Shown here in pieces: positions 1 through 5,720 of a stretch of 5,720 nucleotides of DNA. The position numbers and the translations under genes were made by a program. Each line of letters begins with the position of its first letter. Position 1 is the first letter of the stretch. The notes under the pieces were generated by a model. That model saw only the letters and a list, made by a program, of their open reading frames with translations, had not been told where the DNA came from and did not search any database. The DNA comes from Ramlibacter sp. (lineage in GTDB: Bacteria > Pseudomonadota > Gammaproteobacteria > Burkholderiales > Burkholderiaceae_C): positions 1-5,720 of the forward strand of contig JAJNBO010000192.1 in NCBI GenBank assembly GCA_021156245.1. The letters are read 5' to 3'.

Positions 1-13
1 TGCAGGCGTTCCC

Positions 14-1033
14 GTGGCGCCACCCGAGCGAGCGGCGGCGGGCTCGCGGGTGGGCGTCGTCGCCATCGGGCGCAACGAAGGCGCGCGACTGCAGGGCTGC
101 CTTGCTTCATTGGCAGCGGTGGGCGCTCCCGTCGTCTACGTGGATTCCGGCTCGCGTGACGACAGCGTGGCGATTGCGCGGCAGGCCGGCGTTCACGTGC
201 ATGCACTCGACCCCGCCAAGCCGTTCTCCGCCGCGCGGGCCCGCAACGAGGGGTTTGCGCAAGTCCGCCTGATCTCGCCCGACGTCGAGTTCGTGCAATT
301 CATCGATGGGGACTGCACGCTGGCAAGCGGCTGGCTGCGCGCCGCCGTCGAGGCGATGGATTCACGGCCCGACGTGGCCGTGGTCATTGGGCACCTGGCC
401 GAACGTCATCCCGAAGCCTCGATCTACAACCGCCTGTGCGCGCTGGAGTGGAGTTCCAGCCCGGGCGACCTCCAGAATTTCGGCGCGCTCGGCGGCATCA
501 TGCTGGTGCGCGCGAGCGTGTTCGCGTCGCTGCACGGGTTCAAGAGTGAGGTGATCGCGGGGGAGGATTCCGAGTTCGGGGTCCGCTGCGGACTTGCGGG
601 CCACGCGGTCACCAAGATCGACGCGCCGATGGCAGTCCACGATGCCGACATGCACACGTTCACCCAGTGGTGGACCCGCACCGTGCGCAGCGGACATGCG
701 ATCGGCCAGCGCGCCCAGCTGCATGGGGCGAGCAAGCTGCGGGACTGCCGGCGGGACCGTGCCAGTGTCCTGGCGTGGGGCGTCGCCCTGCCGGCAGTCG
801 CCGTGCTGCTGGCGCCTTTCACCTCCGGCGCTTCGCTGCTTGCAGCCGCGGCGCTCTACGCGTTGCTCGCCACGCGCGTTTTCCGCGCGCGCCGGCGACG
901 CGGCGACTCGGCCGCCGATGCATGGCTGTACGCGCGCCACATTGCGATGGGCAAGCTGGCGCAGGGCGTCGGCCTGGTCCGCTACCAGCTCCGCGCCCTC
1001 CGCGGCCACTTCCGCATCATCGAGTACAAGTGA
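14..1033 (+). CDS. Family 2 (GT-A fold) glycosyltransferase, membrane-associated; 5' end uncertain
   Basis: Probably transfers a sugar from a nucleotide-sugar donor to a growing glycan or lipid-linked acceptor at the inner face of the cytoplasmic membrane. The N-terminus has the GT2 signature: a first beta strand ending in GRNEG (residues 19-23), VDSGS (43-47) with the donor-binding Asp44, and the metal-binding DXD motif as DGD (98-100). AGEDSEFG (182-189) supplies the acidic ED pair expected near the acceptor and catalytic base, followed by a Trp/Arg-rich TQWWTRTVRSGHA stretch (217-229) in the place of the usual QxxRW-type region. Two hydrophobic segments near 251-268 and 273-290, followed by a run of arginines, suggest a C-terminal membrane anchor. 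The start is unsure: GTG at 14 is used here, GTG at 50 would begin right at the first strand, and the frame stays open to the left edge, so the true start may lie outside. The stop overlaps the next gene by four bases. Family is clear; donor and acceptor are unknown. Confidence 0.9.
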   Translation: MAPPERAAAGSRVGVVAIGRNEGARLQGCLASLAAVGAPVVYVDSGSRDDSVAIARQAGVHVHALDPAKPFSAARARNEGFAQVRLISPDVEFVQFIDGDCTLASGWLRAAVEAMDSRPDVAVVIGHLAERHPEASIYNRLCALEWSSSPGDLQNFGALGGIMLVRASVFASLHGFKSEVIAGEDSEFGVRCGLAGHAVTKIDAPMAVHDADMHTFTQWWTRTVRSGHAIGQRAQLHGASKLRDCRRDRASVLAWGVALPAVAVLLAPFTSGASLLAAAALYALLATRVFRARRRRGDSAADAWLYARHIAMGKLAQGVGLVRYQLRALRGHFRIIEYK

Positions 1034-3180
1034 CTGAACTCCCTTCCGCAACGCCGCGCAAGGTCGGCTTCCTCGGTGCCGGCTACATCCTCCACGCGCA
1101 CGCCAAGGCGGTGGCAGCGATCCCCGGCCTTGCGCTCCACGCCGTGTGCGATCTGTCCCTGTCCCGTGCCCGGGACGCCGCGTCCCGCTTCGGCATCGCG
1201 AAGGCCTGTTCGAGCGTGGAGGAGCTGATCGCGCTGGGCTGCGACGCGGTCCACGTGCTGCTGCCACCGAATGCCCATGCAGGCGCCGCATTGCGCCTGA
1301 TCGAAGCGGGTGTGGACGTTCTGACCGAGAAGCCCATGGCGTTGTCTTCCTGGGAGTGCGAGGCGATGCTGTCGGCACAGCAGGCTCGCGGCGTGCGCCT
1401 GGGCGTGGCGCACAACTACCTCTTCATGCAAGCGCACGAGCGGCTCCGGGCGGCCGTGCGTCAAGGCGTCCTCGGACCCATCGAGAACGTCACCGTCGAC
1501 TGGCATGGAGACCTGCCGCAGGCGCGCCATGGTCCGTTCGACCAATGGATGCTGCGCAGCCCGGGCAACCTCATGCTGGAACTGGGAGCGCACGTAGCGT
1601 CGTTCGCGCTCGATCTGCTGGGCGCGGTAGACGATGTCCAGGCAACGCCGGGCCGCCCGCTCGACCTGCCGAACGGAGGCATGACTTACCGGCGATGGTC
1701 GGTGAGTGGCACCGCGGGCCGCGCCTGGTTTTCGCTGAACCTGTTTGCCACACCGGGTGAACCCCTGCGTCGCGTCACCGTCCGTGGATTGGCGGGCATC
1801 GCCACGCTGGACTTCCTGCGCGACACGCTCACGTTCGAGAAGGTCCGCGCGAGCAATCCCGCGTTCGAAGGACTCGGGCACGCGCTGCGCGCTTCGGGGC
1901 AACTGCTGTCCCAAGGACTCGCGGGGACGGGCGGGGCGCTGGCTGGCGTTCTTCGCAAGTTGCCGGCGGCCGACCCGTACAAGGCCAGCATCTGGAATTG
2001 CGTGCGCGCTTTCTACACCGCTGGCGAGATCGACGACCGGATCAGTCCGGCCTTTGGTGCGCAGGTCATCGCGCTGTGTGAGATGGCCATCCAGGCGGGC
2101 CTGGGCACGCGCTCCGAAACGGCCGTGCAGCCGACGCCGGGCGGCGCGCCCGCGCCCGCCACGCACGGGTCGAACGGGGACCGTCGTGCGCTGGTGGTCG
2201 GCGGCACCGGATTCATCGGCAAGCGTCTCGTCCACGAACTTCTCGAGGCCGGCTATCGGGTGCGCGTCCTCAGCCGCAACGCGGCTTCGGCCAGCGCCGA
2301 ACTGACGGATCCGCGGATCGAGATCCTGCAGGGGTGGCACGGTGATCCCGCCGTGGCCCGCAAGTGCGTGACGGGCGCCAACGTGGTGTTCCACCTCGCC
2401 AAGGCCGCCGGCGAACGGTGGGAGGACTACGTCGCCAACGACGTCGAGCCCACGAAAGTGCTGGCCGAAGCGGCGCTGGAGCGCGGGGTCGACCGCTTCG
2501 TCTACACGGGCACGATCGATTCCTACGACTCCGCCGATCCGCGAACCACGATCGGCAGCGACACGCCACTGGACCCCCGCATCGTCTCGCGCAACCTCTA
2601 TGCGCGCAGCAAGGCTGCCTGTGAAGCCTTGCTGCTGGACCTGCGCGCGCGCCGCGGCCTGCCGCTCGTGATCCTGCGGCCCGGCATCGTGATCGGCCCC
2701 GGCATGGCACCCGCCCATTGGGGCGTGGGGATGTTCCACTCGACCTGCAGGGTGGAGCTGTGGGGGGATGGCGAACACCCGCTGCCCTTCGTGCTGGTGG
2801 ACGACGTCGCCCGCGCCCTGCGGCTGGCGGGCGAAGCGGGGGGCGTGGAAGGTCGCGCGTTCGTGGTGACGGACGATCCGCTGCTCAGTGCGCGCGACTA
2901 CGTCCAGGCCGTCGGCGCCCGTCTTGGCGCCGTCATGGACGTTCGCGCCACGCCGCTGTGGACGCATTTCGTGCGGGACGCCGGCAAGCAGGCGGTCAAG
3001 CACCTGATCCGGCACCCCAACCGGCGCGCCGTGAACTACCACGACTGGTGTTGCCGCGCCCACCGATCCACTTACGACAATGCAGTGACCAAGGAGGTCC
3101 TGGGTTGGCAGCCAGCCGGGACGCGTGAGCGACTGCTGGCGGCAGGCGTGCAGGGTTCGGTGGAGTGGTACTTGCGATAG
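1030..3180 (+). CDS. Bifunctional fusion: Gfo/Idh/MocA oxidoreductase + extended-SDR NAD-dependent epimerase/dehydratase
   Basis: A 716-residue protein joining two NAD(P)-dependent sugar-modifying enzymes. Residues about 10-360 are a complete Gfo/Idh/MocA oxidoreductase: FLGAGYILHAHAKA (14-27) is the dinucleotide-binding turn, TEKPMAL (99-105) carries the usual catalytic Lys101, and ELGAHVASFALDLLG (184-198) holds the catalytic-type His188. The Asp normally four residues before that His is Glu184 here. A Pro/Gly/Ala-rich linker (about 361-385) leads to a complete extended SDR domain (386-716): GGTGFIG (391-397) is the Rossmann GxxGxxG, YTGT (492-495) gives the Thr/Ser site, YARSK (524-528) is the catalytic YxxxK, RPGIVIGPG (550-558) and VDDVARAL (590-597) are typical of the substrate half, and LGWQP (691-695) is the usual ending. 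The likely role is oxidising, reducing or epimerising a nucleotide sugar for glycan assembly; the substrate is unknown. GTG at 1030 is chosen because it overlaps the upstream TGA (GTGA), sits just before the first domain, and implies translational coupling. The same frame is open upstream to an ATG at 667, but that stretch overlaps the glycosyltransferase and has no domain character. Confidence 0.9.
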   Translation: MTELPSATPRKVGFLGAGYILHAHAKAVAAIPGLALHAVCDLSLSRARDAASRFGIAKACSSVEELIALGCDAVHVLLPPNAHAGAALRLIEAGVDVLTEKPMALSSWECEAMLSAQQARGVRLGVAHNYLFMQAHERLRAAVRQGVLGPIENVTVDWHGDLPQARHGPFDQWMLRSPGNLMLELGAHVASFALDLLGAVDDVQATPGRPLDLPNGGMTYRRWSVSGTAGRAWFSLNLFATPGEPLRRVTVRGLAGIATLDFLRDTLTFEKVRASNPAFEGLGHALRASGQLLSQGLAGTGGALAGVLRKLPAADPYKASIWNCVRAFYTAGEIDDRISPAFGAQVIALCEMAIQAGLGTRSETAVQPTPGGAPAPATHGSNGDRRALVVGGTGFIGKRLVHELLEAGYRVRVLSRNAASASAELTDPRIEILQGWHGDPAVARKCVTGANVVFHLAKAAGERWEDYVANDVEPTKVLAEAALERGVDRFVYTGTIDSYDSADPRTTIGSDTPLDPRIVSRNLYARSKAACEALLLDLRARRGLPLVILRPGIVIGPGMAPAHWGVGMFHSTCRVELWGDGEHPLPFVLVDDVARALRLAGEAGGVEGRAFVVTDDPLLSARDYVQAVGARLGAVMDVRATPLWTHFVRDAGKQAVKHLIRHPNRRAVNYHDWCCRAHRSTYDNAVTKEVLGWQPAGTRERLLAAGVQGSVEWYLR

Positions 3181-3182
3181 CA

Positions 3183-3212
3183 AAGCCCCGGTCCTTGCGG
3201 ACCCCGGGGCTT
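3183..3212. terminator. Convergent hairpin, probable bidirectional terminator
   Basis: The arms at 3183-3194 and 3199-3212 pair over twelve base pairs around a TTGC loop, with a two-base CC bulge on the right arm (AAGCCCC with GGGGCTT, GGTCC with GGACC). It begins two bases after the stop codon at 3178-3180 and lies 16 bases beyond the stop of the minus-strand gene, where two convergent genes need to end. Flanking T-runs are short: TT then CACC on the plus strand and TTT on the minus strand. Termination is therefore inferred from the stem and its position. Confidence 0.75.
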
Positions 3213-3228
3213 CACCTCGCTGCCTCGA

Positions 3229-3654
3229 TCAATCGCGCCAACGGTTGTTGGGATGGCTGTCGTACCGGTTCGGAACGCCGTCATTGTCCTTGTCGGCATC
3301 CGCCCGGTCGGGGGTGCCGTCGCGATCCCGGTCACGTCCCGCGCCCATGATCTGCGCCTGGTTGGAGGGAACGAAGGCCCCGCCCGTGAGCGCCCAGGTG
3401 CCGTCCGGTCGCTGTGCCCAATGCGGCGCCGCCCAAGAGTAGCCGGGGCGGCTCTCGACCCATTGGCCCGTCATCCACACGTGTTGTCCGTCACGCCAGA
3501 CATAGTGGCCCGGCGACCAGACGAAGCCCTCACGCGGGGCCGGCACCGATTCGATGATGGGCGGAGGCGGCGCCACCTGGATGGCGACGCCTTGCGCAAT
3601 GGCGCCGAGGCTCAACGTGGACGCTGCGAGCGCGAGAATGATCTTCGATTTCAT
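3229..3654 (-). CDS. Secreted YXWGXW-repeat protein with Asp-rich calcium-loop-like C-terminal tail
   Basis: A 141-residue exported protein of unknown function. Residues 1-20 form a type I signal peptide (MKSK, a hydrophobic core, then AIA before Q21), with no lipobox Cys. After a proline-rich stretch (APPPPIIESVPAP, 28-40) come aromatic repeats of the YXWGXW/WXXGXW kind: VWSPGHYVW (45-53), VWMTGQWVE (59-67) and YSWAAPHW (72-79), with a further TWALTGGAF (86-94). Such repeats are common in small proteobacterial envelope proteins, usually without assigned function. The tail (107-132) has two Asp-rich loops, DRDRDGTPDRAD and DKDNDGVPNRYD, resembling thrombospondin type 3 calcium-binding loops; calcium binding is inference. 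ATG at 3654 is chosen over an in-frame ATG at 3702 because AGGAG sits six bases upstream and the signal peptide starts exactly there. It lies 134 bases downstream of the acyltransferase on the same strand and may be transcribed separately. Confidence 0.85.
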   Translation of the reverse strand: MKSKIILALAASTLSLGAIAQGVAIQVAPPPPIIESVPAPREGFVWSPGHYVWRDGQHVWMTGQWVESRPGYSWAAPHWAQRPDGTWALTGGAFVPSNQAQIMGAGRDRDRDGTPDRADADKDNDGVPNRYDSHPNNRWRD

Positions 3655-3660
3655 GATGAA

Positions 3661-3665
3661 CTCCT
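3661..3665 (-). promoter_or_regulatory. Ribosome binding site for the YXWGXW-repeat gene
   Basis: On the minus strand AGGAG is followed by six bases (TTCATC) and then the ATG at 3654. It decides the start: the longer reading from 3702 would place this site inside the coding sequence and would put 16 polar residues in front of the signal peptide. Confidence 0.8.
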
Positions 3666-3718
3666 GCTTGATTGCATCGATGTCCATCACGGTGCGCCGC
3701 AACCCGGCTTGAGGCGAT

Positions 3719-3753
3719 CAGACCGGGACGCGCACATCCGTCGGAACGGTCTG
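3719..3753. repeat. Inverted repeat in the acyltransferase / YXWGXW intergenic gap
   Basis: CAGACCG at 3719-3725 and CGGTCTG at 3747-3753 form a perfect seven-base inverted repeat separated by 21 bases, inside the 134-base gap (3655-3788) between the two minus-strand genes. It could be a weak transcript hairpin after the acyltransferase or a binding site ahead of the small gene. There is no T-run after it on the minus strand, so it is not called a terminator. No convincing -35/-10 promoter pair was recognised in this gap. Confidence 0.35.
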
Positions 3754-3788
3754 GCGTGCGGACTTCACGCGCGTGGCGGTCGAGGCTC

Positions 3789-5687
3789 TCACTGGCGGGG
3801 CTGGGCCAGCAGGCGTGTGGCCAGGAAGATGGATCCGGCTTCGGTCAGGTGTGCCTCATCCCATGCGATCGGCACGACCGCATTCCGCTCAGCCACCGTC
3901 GCCACACATTTGCTTTCCGTGCACAACGCCTGCAGCGGCGAAAGATACACGGCGCCGTGCCGGATCGACTGTTCCCGCAGGGTTTGGTCCATCAAGCGCA
4001 GCTCCCCCAACGCCGGATTGGTGACGAAATGCTCACCGTCCAGGTTGATGCGCCTGCGCAGCAGGAACACCGGCAAGGAGGGATTCCACTGCGGCACCGG
4101 GCCGACGACGATCACTTCGGCGTGCGGGAGGGTTTCGCGAATCGACAGGATGGTCTTGTGGATGTTCTCCGCGGGCTCCAACGCCTTGTACAGGCCCCAG
4201 TTCGCGTGCAGGAACACCTTGGCGGGCGCCAGTTCGACGAGCTTGCCGAGGACATGGTCGTTCACTTCCTTGCAGTGCGGCCGCGCGGCGATGGTCGCGT
4301 CCTGCAGCGGAGGGCAACCGCTCGAGTTGTACTGGCTCGCCCGCGGGAAGGCTTGCCGCAGGCCGTGCGACAACGCCGCCGCGTGCGAATCTCCCCAGAC
4401 CAGGATGCCGCCAGCACCCGCGGGCGCCTGGCAATGCGGCATGAAGGCGCGGGCACCTTGCTCCGGCTCCAGGAAACACGAACCCAGGCGATAGACGTCC
4501 TTGAGCACGGTCTCCGTGTAGGAGGCCTCTGCATAGCGAAGGATGTCTCGCTGCTGCGCGGTGAGGCGATGGTCGAAACCGCGAGTGGCGTGTCCGGCCC
4601 ATGCGATCGCCATGAAGAAGACGCTGCCGGCGGCGGCACAGCCGAAGATGAAGCGACGGTCGAATCGCTTCCGGTCCCTGAAGGGAGTTTCCACGTACTT
4701 CCAGCTCAGGAAAGCAAGCGCCAGCGACGAGGCCGCCAGCAGGCCCAGAAGCAACGGACCGGGTTCCTCCATCGCGCGATGCCGCGCGAATGCGAGAAGG
4801 GGCTGGTGCCACAGGTAGGCGCTGTAGCTGACCAGCCCCACGCCGACGAACACCTTGTTCCCCAACACCCGCCCGACCAGCGTCCGCGGCGTGGCGAACA
4901 GGATCAGGAGGGCGGTGCCCACGGTGGGCACCAGCGTGTACAGGCTGGGGAAAGGGACGCGCGCGTCGAAGGCGAAGATCGCATAGGCAAGCAGCAGCAG
5001 CCCCGCCACAGCGCCCAGCTCCGACGTGGCCGGGGCGGGCTTCCATCGACGCGGCCGAGCGAAGTGAAAGGCCAGGAAAGCGCCCAGCAGCAACTCCCAG
5101 CCGCGCATCGGCGACAGGAAGAACGCAGCCGCCGGCCTGGTTTGCGACATCCAGTGCGCATAGCCCAGGCTCAACACGGAAAGCACCGCGAGCGTCGCCA
5201 GGATGAAGCGCTTGCCGAACCGCCACGCCACGACCAGGAACACGGGAAACAGCAGGTAGTACTGTTCTTCGACCGCCAGGCTCCAGGTGTGCAGCAACGG
5301 CTTCAGTTCGGCAGCCGTGTCGAAGTACCCGCTCTGGTTCTTGAAGAAGATGTTCGAGATGAACAGGACGACGGCCGCGAGGCTGGTCGTGAAGGACTGG
5401 GTGTCGGCGGGAAGCAGCCACAGCCACGCGAAGGGCAGGCATGCGGCCATCACCAGGAACAGTGCGGGAAGGATGCGTCGCGCCCTGCGTTCGTAGAAGT
5501 TCGCCAGCGTGAAGGTGCCGGCCGCCTGCTCCGCGAGGATGATGGACGTGATCAGGTAGCCGCTGATCACGAAGAAGACGTCGACTCCGACGAACCCGCC
5601 ACGAAAGGCCTGGAAGCCGGCGTGGAAGAGGATGACCGGCAGGACGGCGACCGCGCGCAGTCCGTCGATCTCGCGTCGGTACTCCAT
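3789..5687 (-). CDS. Membrane O-acyltransferase, AT3 domain plus C-terminal SGNH domain (OafA/YrhL type)
   Basis: Likely moves an acyl group, often acetyl in this family, from a cytoplasmic donor across the inner membrane onto a surface glycan. At 632 residues it has the usual length for an AT3-SGNH fusion. The AT3 part (about 1-365) opens with YRREIDGLRAVAVLPVILFH, which contains the family's R-X10-H motif (Arg11, His22). It continues with GGFVGVDVFFVISGYLI (30-46), FYERRARRILP (64-74) and HTWSLAVEEQYYLLFP (133-148), within about ten to eleven hydrophobic segments. The SGNH part (about 400-632) has GDSHA (432-436) with nucleophile-type Ser434, a candidate Asn497 in HANWG, and the closing DEAH (610-613) with the Asp/His pair, so both parts look catalytically intact. 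The start is firm: M-x-YR-x-EIDGLRA is the family's normal beginning and an in-frame TAG lies at 5715-5717 with no other start between. No good Shine-Dalgarno precedes it. The glycan acceptor is unknown; nearby sugar enzymes suggest a polysaccharide. Confidence 0.93.
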   Translation of the reverse strand: MEYRREIDGLRAVAVLPVILFHAGFQAFRGGFVGVDVFFVISGYLITSIILAEQAAGTFTLANFYERRARRILPALFLVMAACLPFAWLWLLPADTQSFTTSLAAVVLFISNIFFKNQSGYFDTAAELKPLLHTWSLAVEEQYYLLFPVFLVVAWRFGKRFILATLAVLSVLSLGYAHWMSQTRPAAAFFLSPMRGWELLLGAFLAFHFARPRRWKPAPATSELGAVAGLLLLAYAIFAFDARVPFPSLYTLVPTVGTALLILFATPRTLVGRVLGNKVFVGVGLVSYSAYLWHQPLLAFARHRAMEEPGPLLLGLLAASSLALAFLSWKYVETPFRDRKRFDRRFIFGCAAAGSVFFMAIAWAGHATRGFDHRLTAQQRDILRYAEASYTETVLKDVYRLGSCFLEPEQGARAFMPHCQAPAGAGGILVWGDSHAAALSHGLRQAFPRASQYNSSGCPPLQDATIAARPHCKEVNDHVLGKLVELAPAKVFLHANWGLYKALEPAENIHKTILSIRETLPHAEVIVVGPVPQWNPSLPVFLLRRRINLDGEHFVTNPALGELRLMDQTLREQSIRHGAVYLSPLQALCTESKCVATVAERNAVVPIAWDEAHLTEAGSIFLATRLLAQPRQ

Positions 5688-5688
5688 G

Positions 5689-5712
5689 TCAGGGATCGGA
5701 TGAAAGCCCTGA
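5689..5712. repeat. Short inverted repeat across the divergent start region
   Basis: TCAGGG (5689-5694) and CCCTGA (5707-5712) are exact inverted copies separated by 12 bases. They straddle the gap between the acyltransferase start and the divergent ATG at 5700. It might be an operator or an RNA hairpin masking the divergent start, but six-base arms are easily found by chance, and the right arm falls within codons 3-5 of the putative divergent gene. Confidence 0.25.
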
Positions 5713-5720
5713 TCCTAGCC
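5700..5720 (+). CDS. Probable start of a divergent gene, possibly a sugar-phosphate nucleotidyltransferase (cut by window edge)
   Basis: The last 21 bases read ATG then AAA GCC CTG ATC CTA GCC, giving MKALILA, with a purine-rich AGGGA at 5691-5695 four bases before the ATG as a possible ribosome binding site. MKALILA followed by (A)GG is the characteristic first strand of sugar-phosphate nucleotidyltransferases (for example glucose-1-phosphate or mannose-1-phosphate nucleotidyltransferases), which supply activated sugars for glycan synthesis. This fits the neighbouring genes. Only seven codons are visible and the glycine-rich loop that would settle it lies outside, so both the reality of the gene and its family are inference. 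Confidence 0.5.

Noticed and set aside
667..1029. Upstream extension of the fusion gene to an ATG at 667
   Set aside because: The extra 121 codons overlap the glycosyltransferase, are Arg/Ala/Pro-rich without domain character, and the GTG at 1030 in a GTGA overlap is a better start just before the Rossmann domain.
362..1378. 338-codon open frame on the minus strand opposite the glycosyltransferase
   Set aside because: Antisense to the conserved DGD and ED motifs of the glycosyltransferase and to the start of the fusion gene; Arg/His/Pro-rich with no recognisable domain.
982..3183. 733-codon open frame on the minus strand opposite the fusion gene
   Set aside because: It lies wholly antisense to two well-supported enzyme domains, has no recognisable domain, and has the His/Arg/Gly-rich composition expected of a shadow frame in high-GC DNA.
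3655..3702. N-terminal extension of the YXWGXW protein from an ATG at 3702
   Set aside because: It would bury the signal peptide behind 16 polar and charged residues and ignore the well-placed AGGAG before the ATG at 3654.
3664..3712. Possible sigma-70 promoter for the YXWGXW gene (a TTGCGG on the minus strand as -35)
   Set aside because: With a 17-base spacer the matching -10 is CGATGC, a poor match, so no promoter is called.
3253..4494. 413-codon open frame on the plus strand
   Set aside because: It runs antisense across the YXWGXW gene and the SGNH half of the acyltransferase, both of which have clear family motifs; its own translation shows none.
4033..5442. 469-codon open frame on the minus strand in another frame of the acyltransferase
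   Set aside because: Same-strand out-of-frame shadow of the AT3-SGNH gene, Arg/Gly/Pro-rich with no motif.

Overview
The window is high-GC DNA (roughly two thirds G+C by eye, with strong G/C at third codon positions). The style, including a YXWGXW-repeat secreted protein beside surface-glycan genes, suggests a proteobacterium, perhaps a betaproteobacterium of the Burkholderiales. That assignment is an inference; there is no rRNA or other marker gene here. No mobile element, CRISPR array, tRNA or rRNA gene was seen.

Layout. (1) Positions 14-3180, plus strand: two translationally coupled genes, a family 2 glycosyltransferase and a 716-residue protein fusing a Gfo/Idh/MocA oxidoreductase to an extended-SDR NAD-dependent epimerase/dehydratase. 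They overlap by four bases (GTGA). (2) Positions 3183-3212: a GC-rich hairpin that probably ends transcription from both sides. (3) Positions 3229-3654, minus strand: a small secreted protein with YXWGXW-type repeats and a short Asp-rich, calcium-loop-like tail. (4) Positions 3789-5687, minus strand: a large membrane O-acyltransferase (AT3 domain plus C-terminal SGNH domain). (5) Positions 5700-5720, plus strand: the first seven codons (MKALILA) of a probable divergent gene cut by the window edge. They fit the start of a sugar-phosphate nucleotidyltransferase.

How they fit together. The glycosyltransferase, sugar-modifying oxidoreductase/epimerase, O-acyltransferase and possible sugar nucleotidyltransferase look like part of a surface or exported polysaccharide locus: making a nucleotide sugar, altering it, transferring it, and acylating the product. 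The glycan, sugar substrates and acyl group cannot be read from the sequence. The YXWGXW gene may be an unrelated envelope gene lying between them.

The points most worth a second look are the two-enzyme fusion and the very tight head-to-head start arrangement at the right edge (12 bases between start codons). I see no clear evidence for a wholly new biological system; the families are known ones in a somewhat unusual arrangement.
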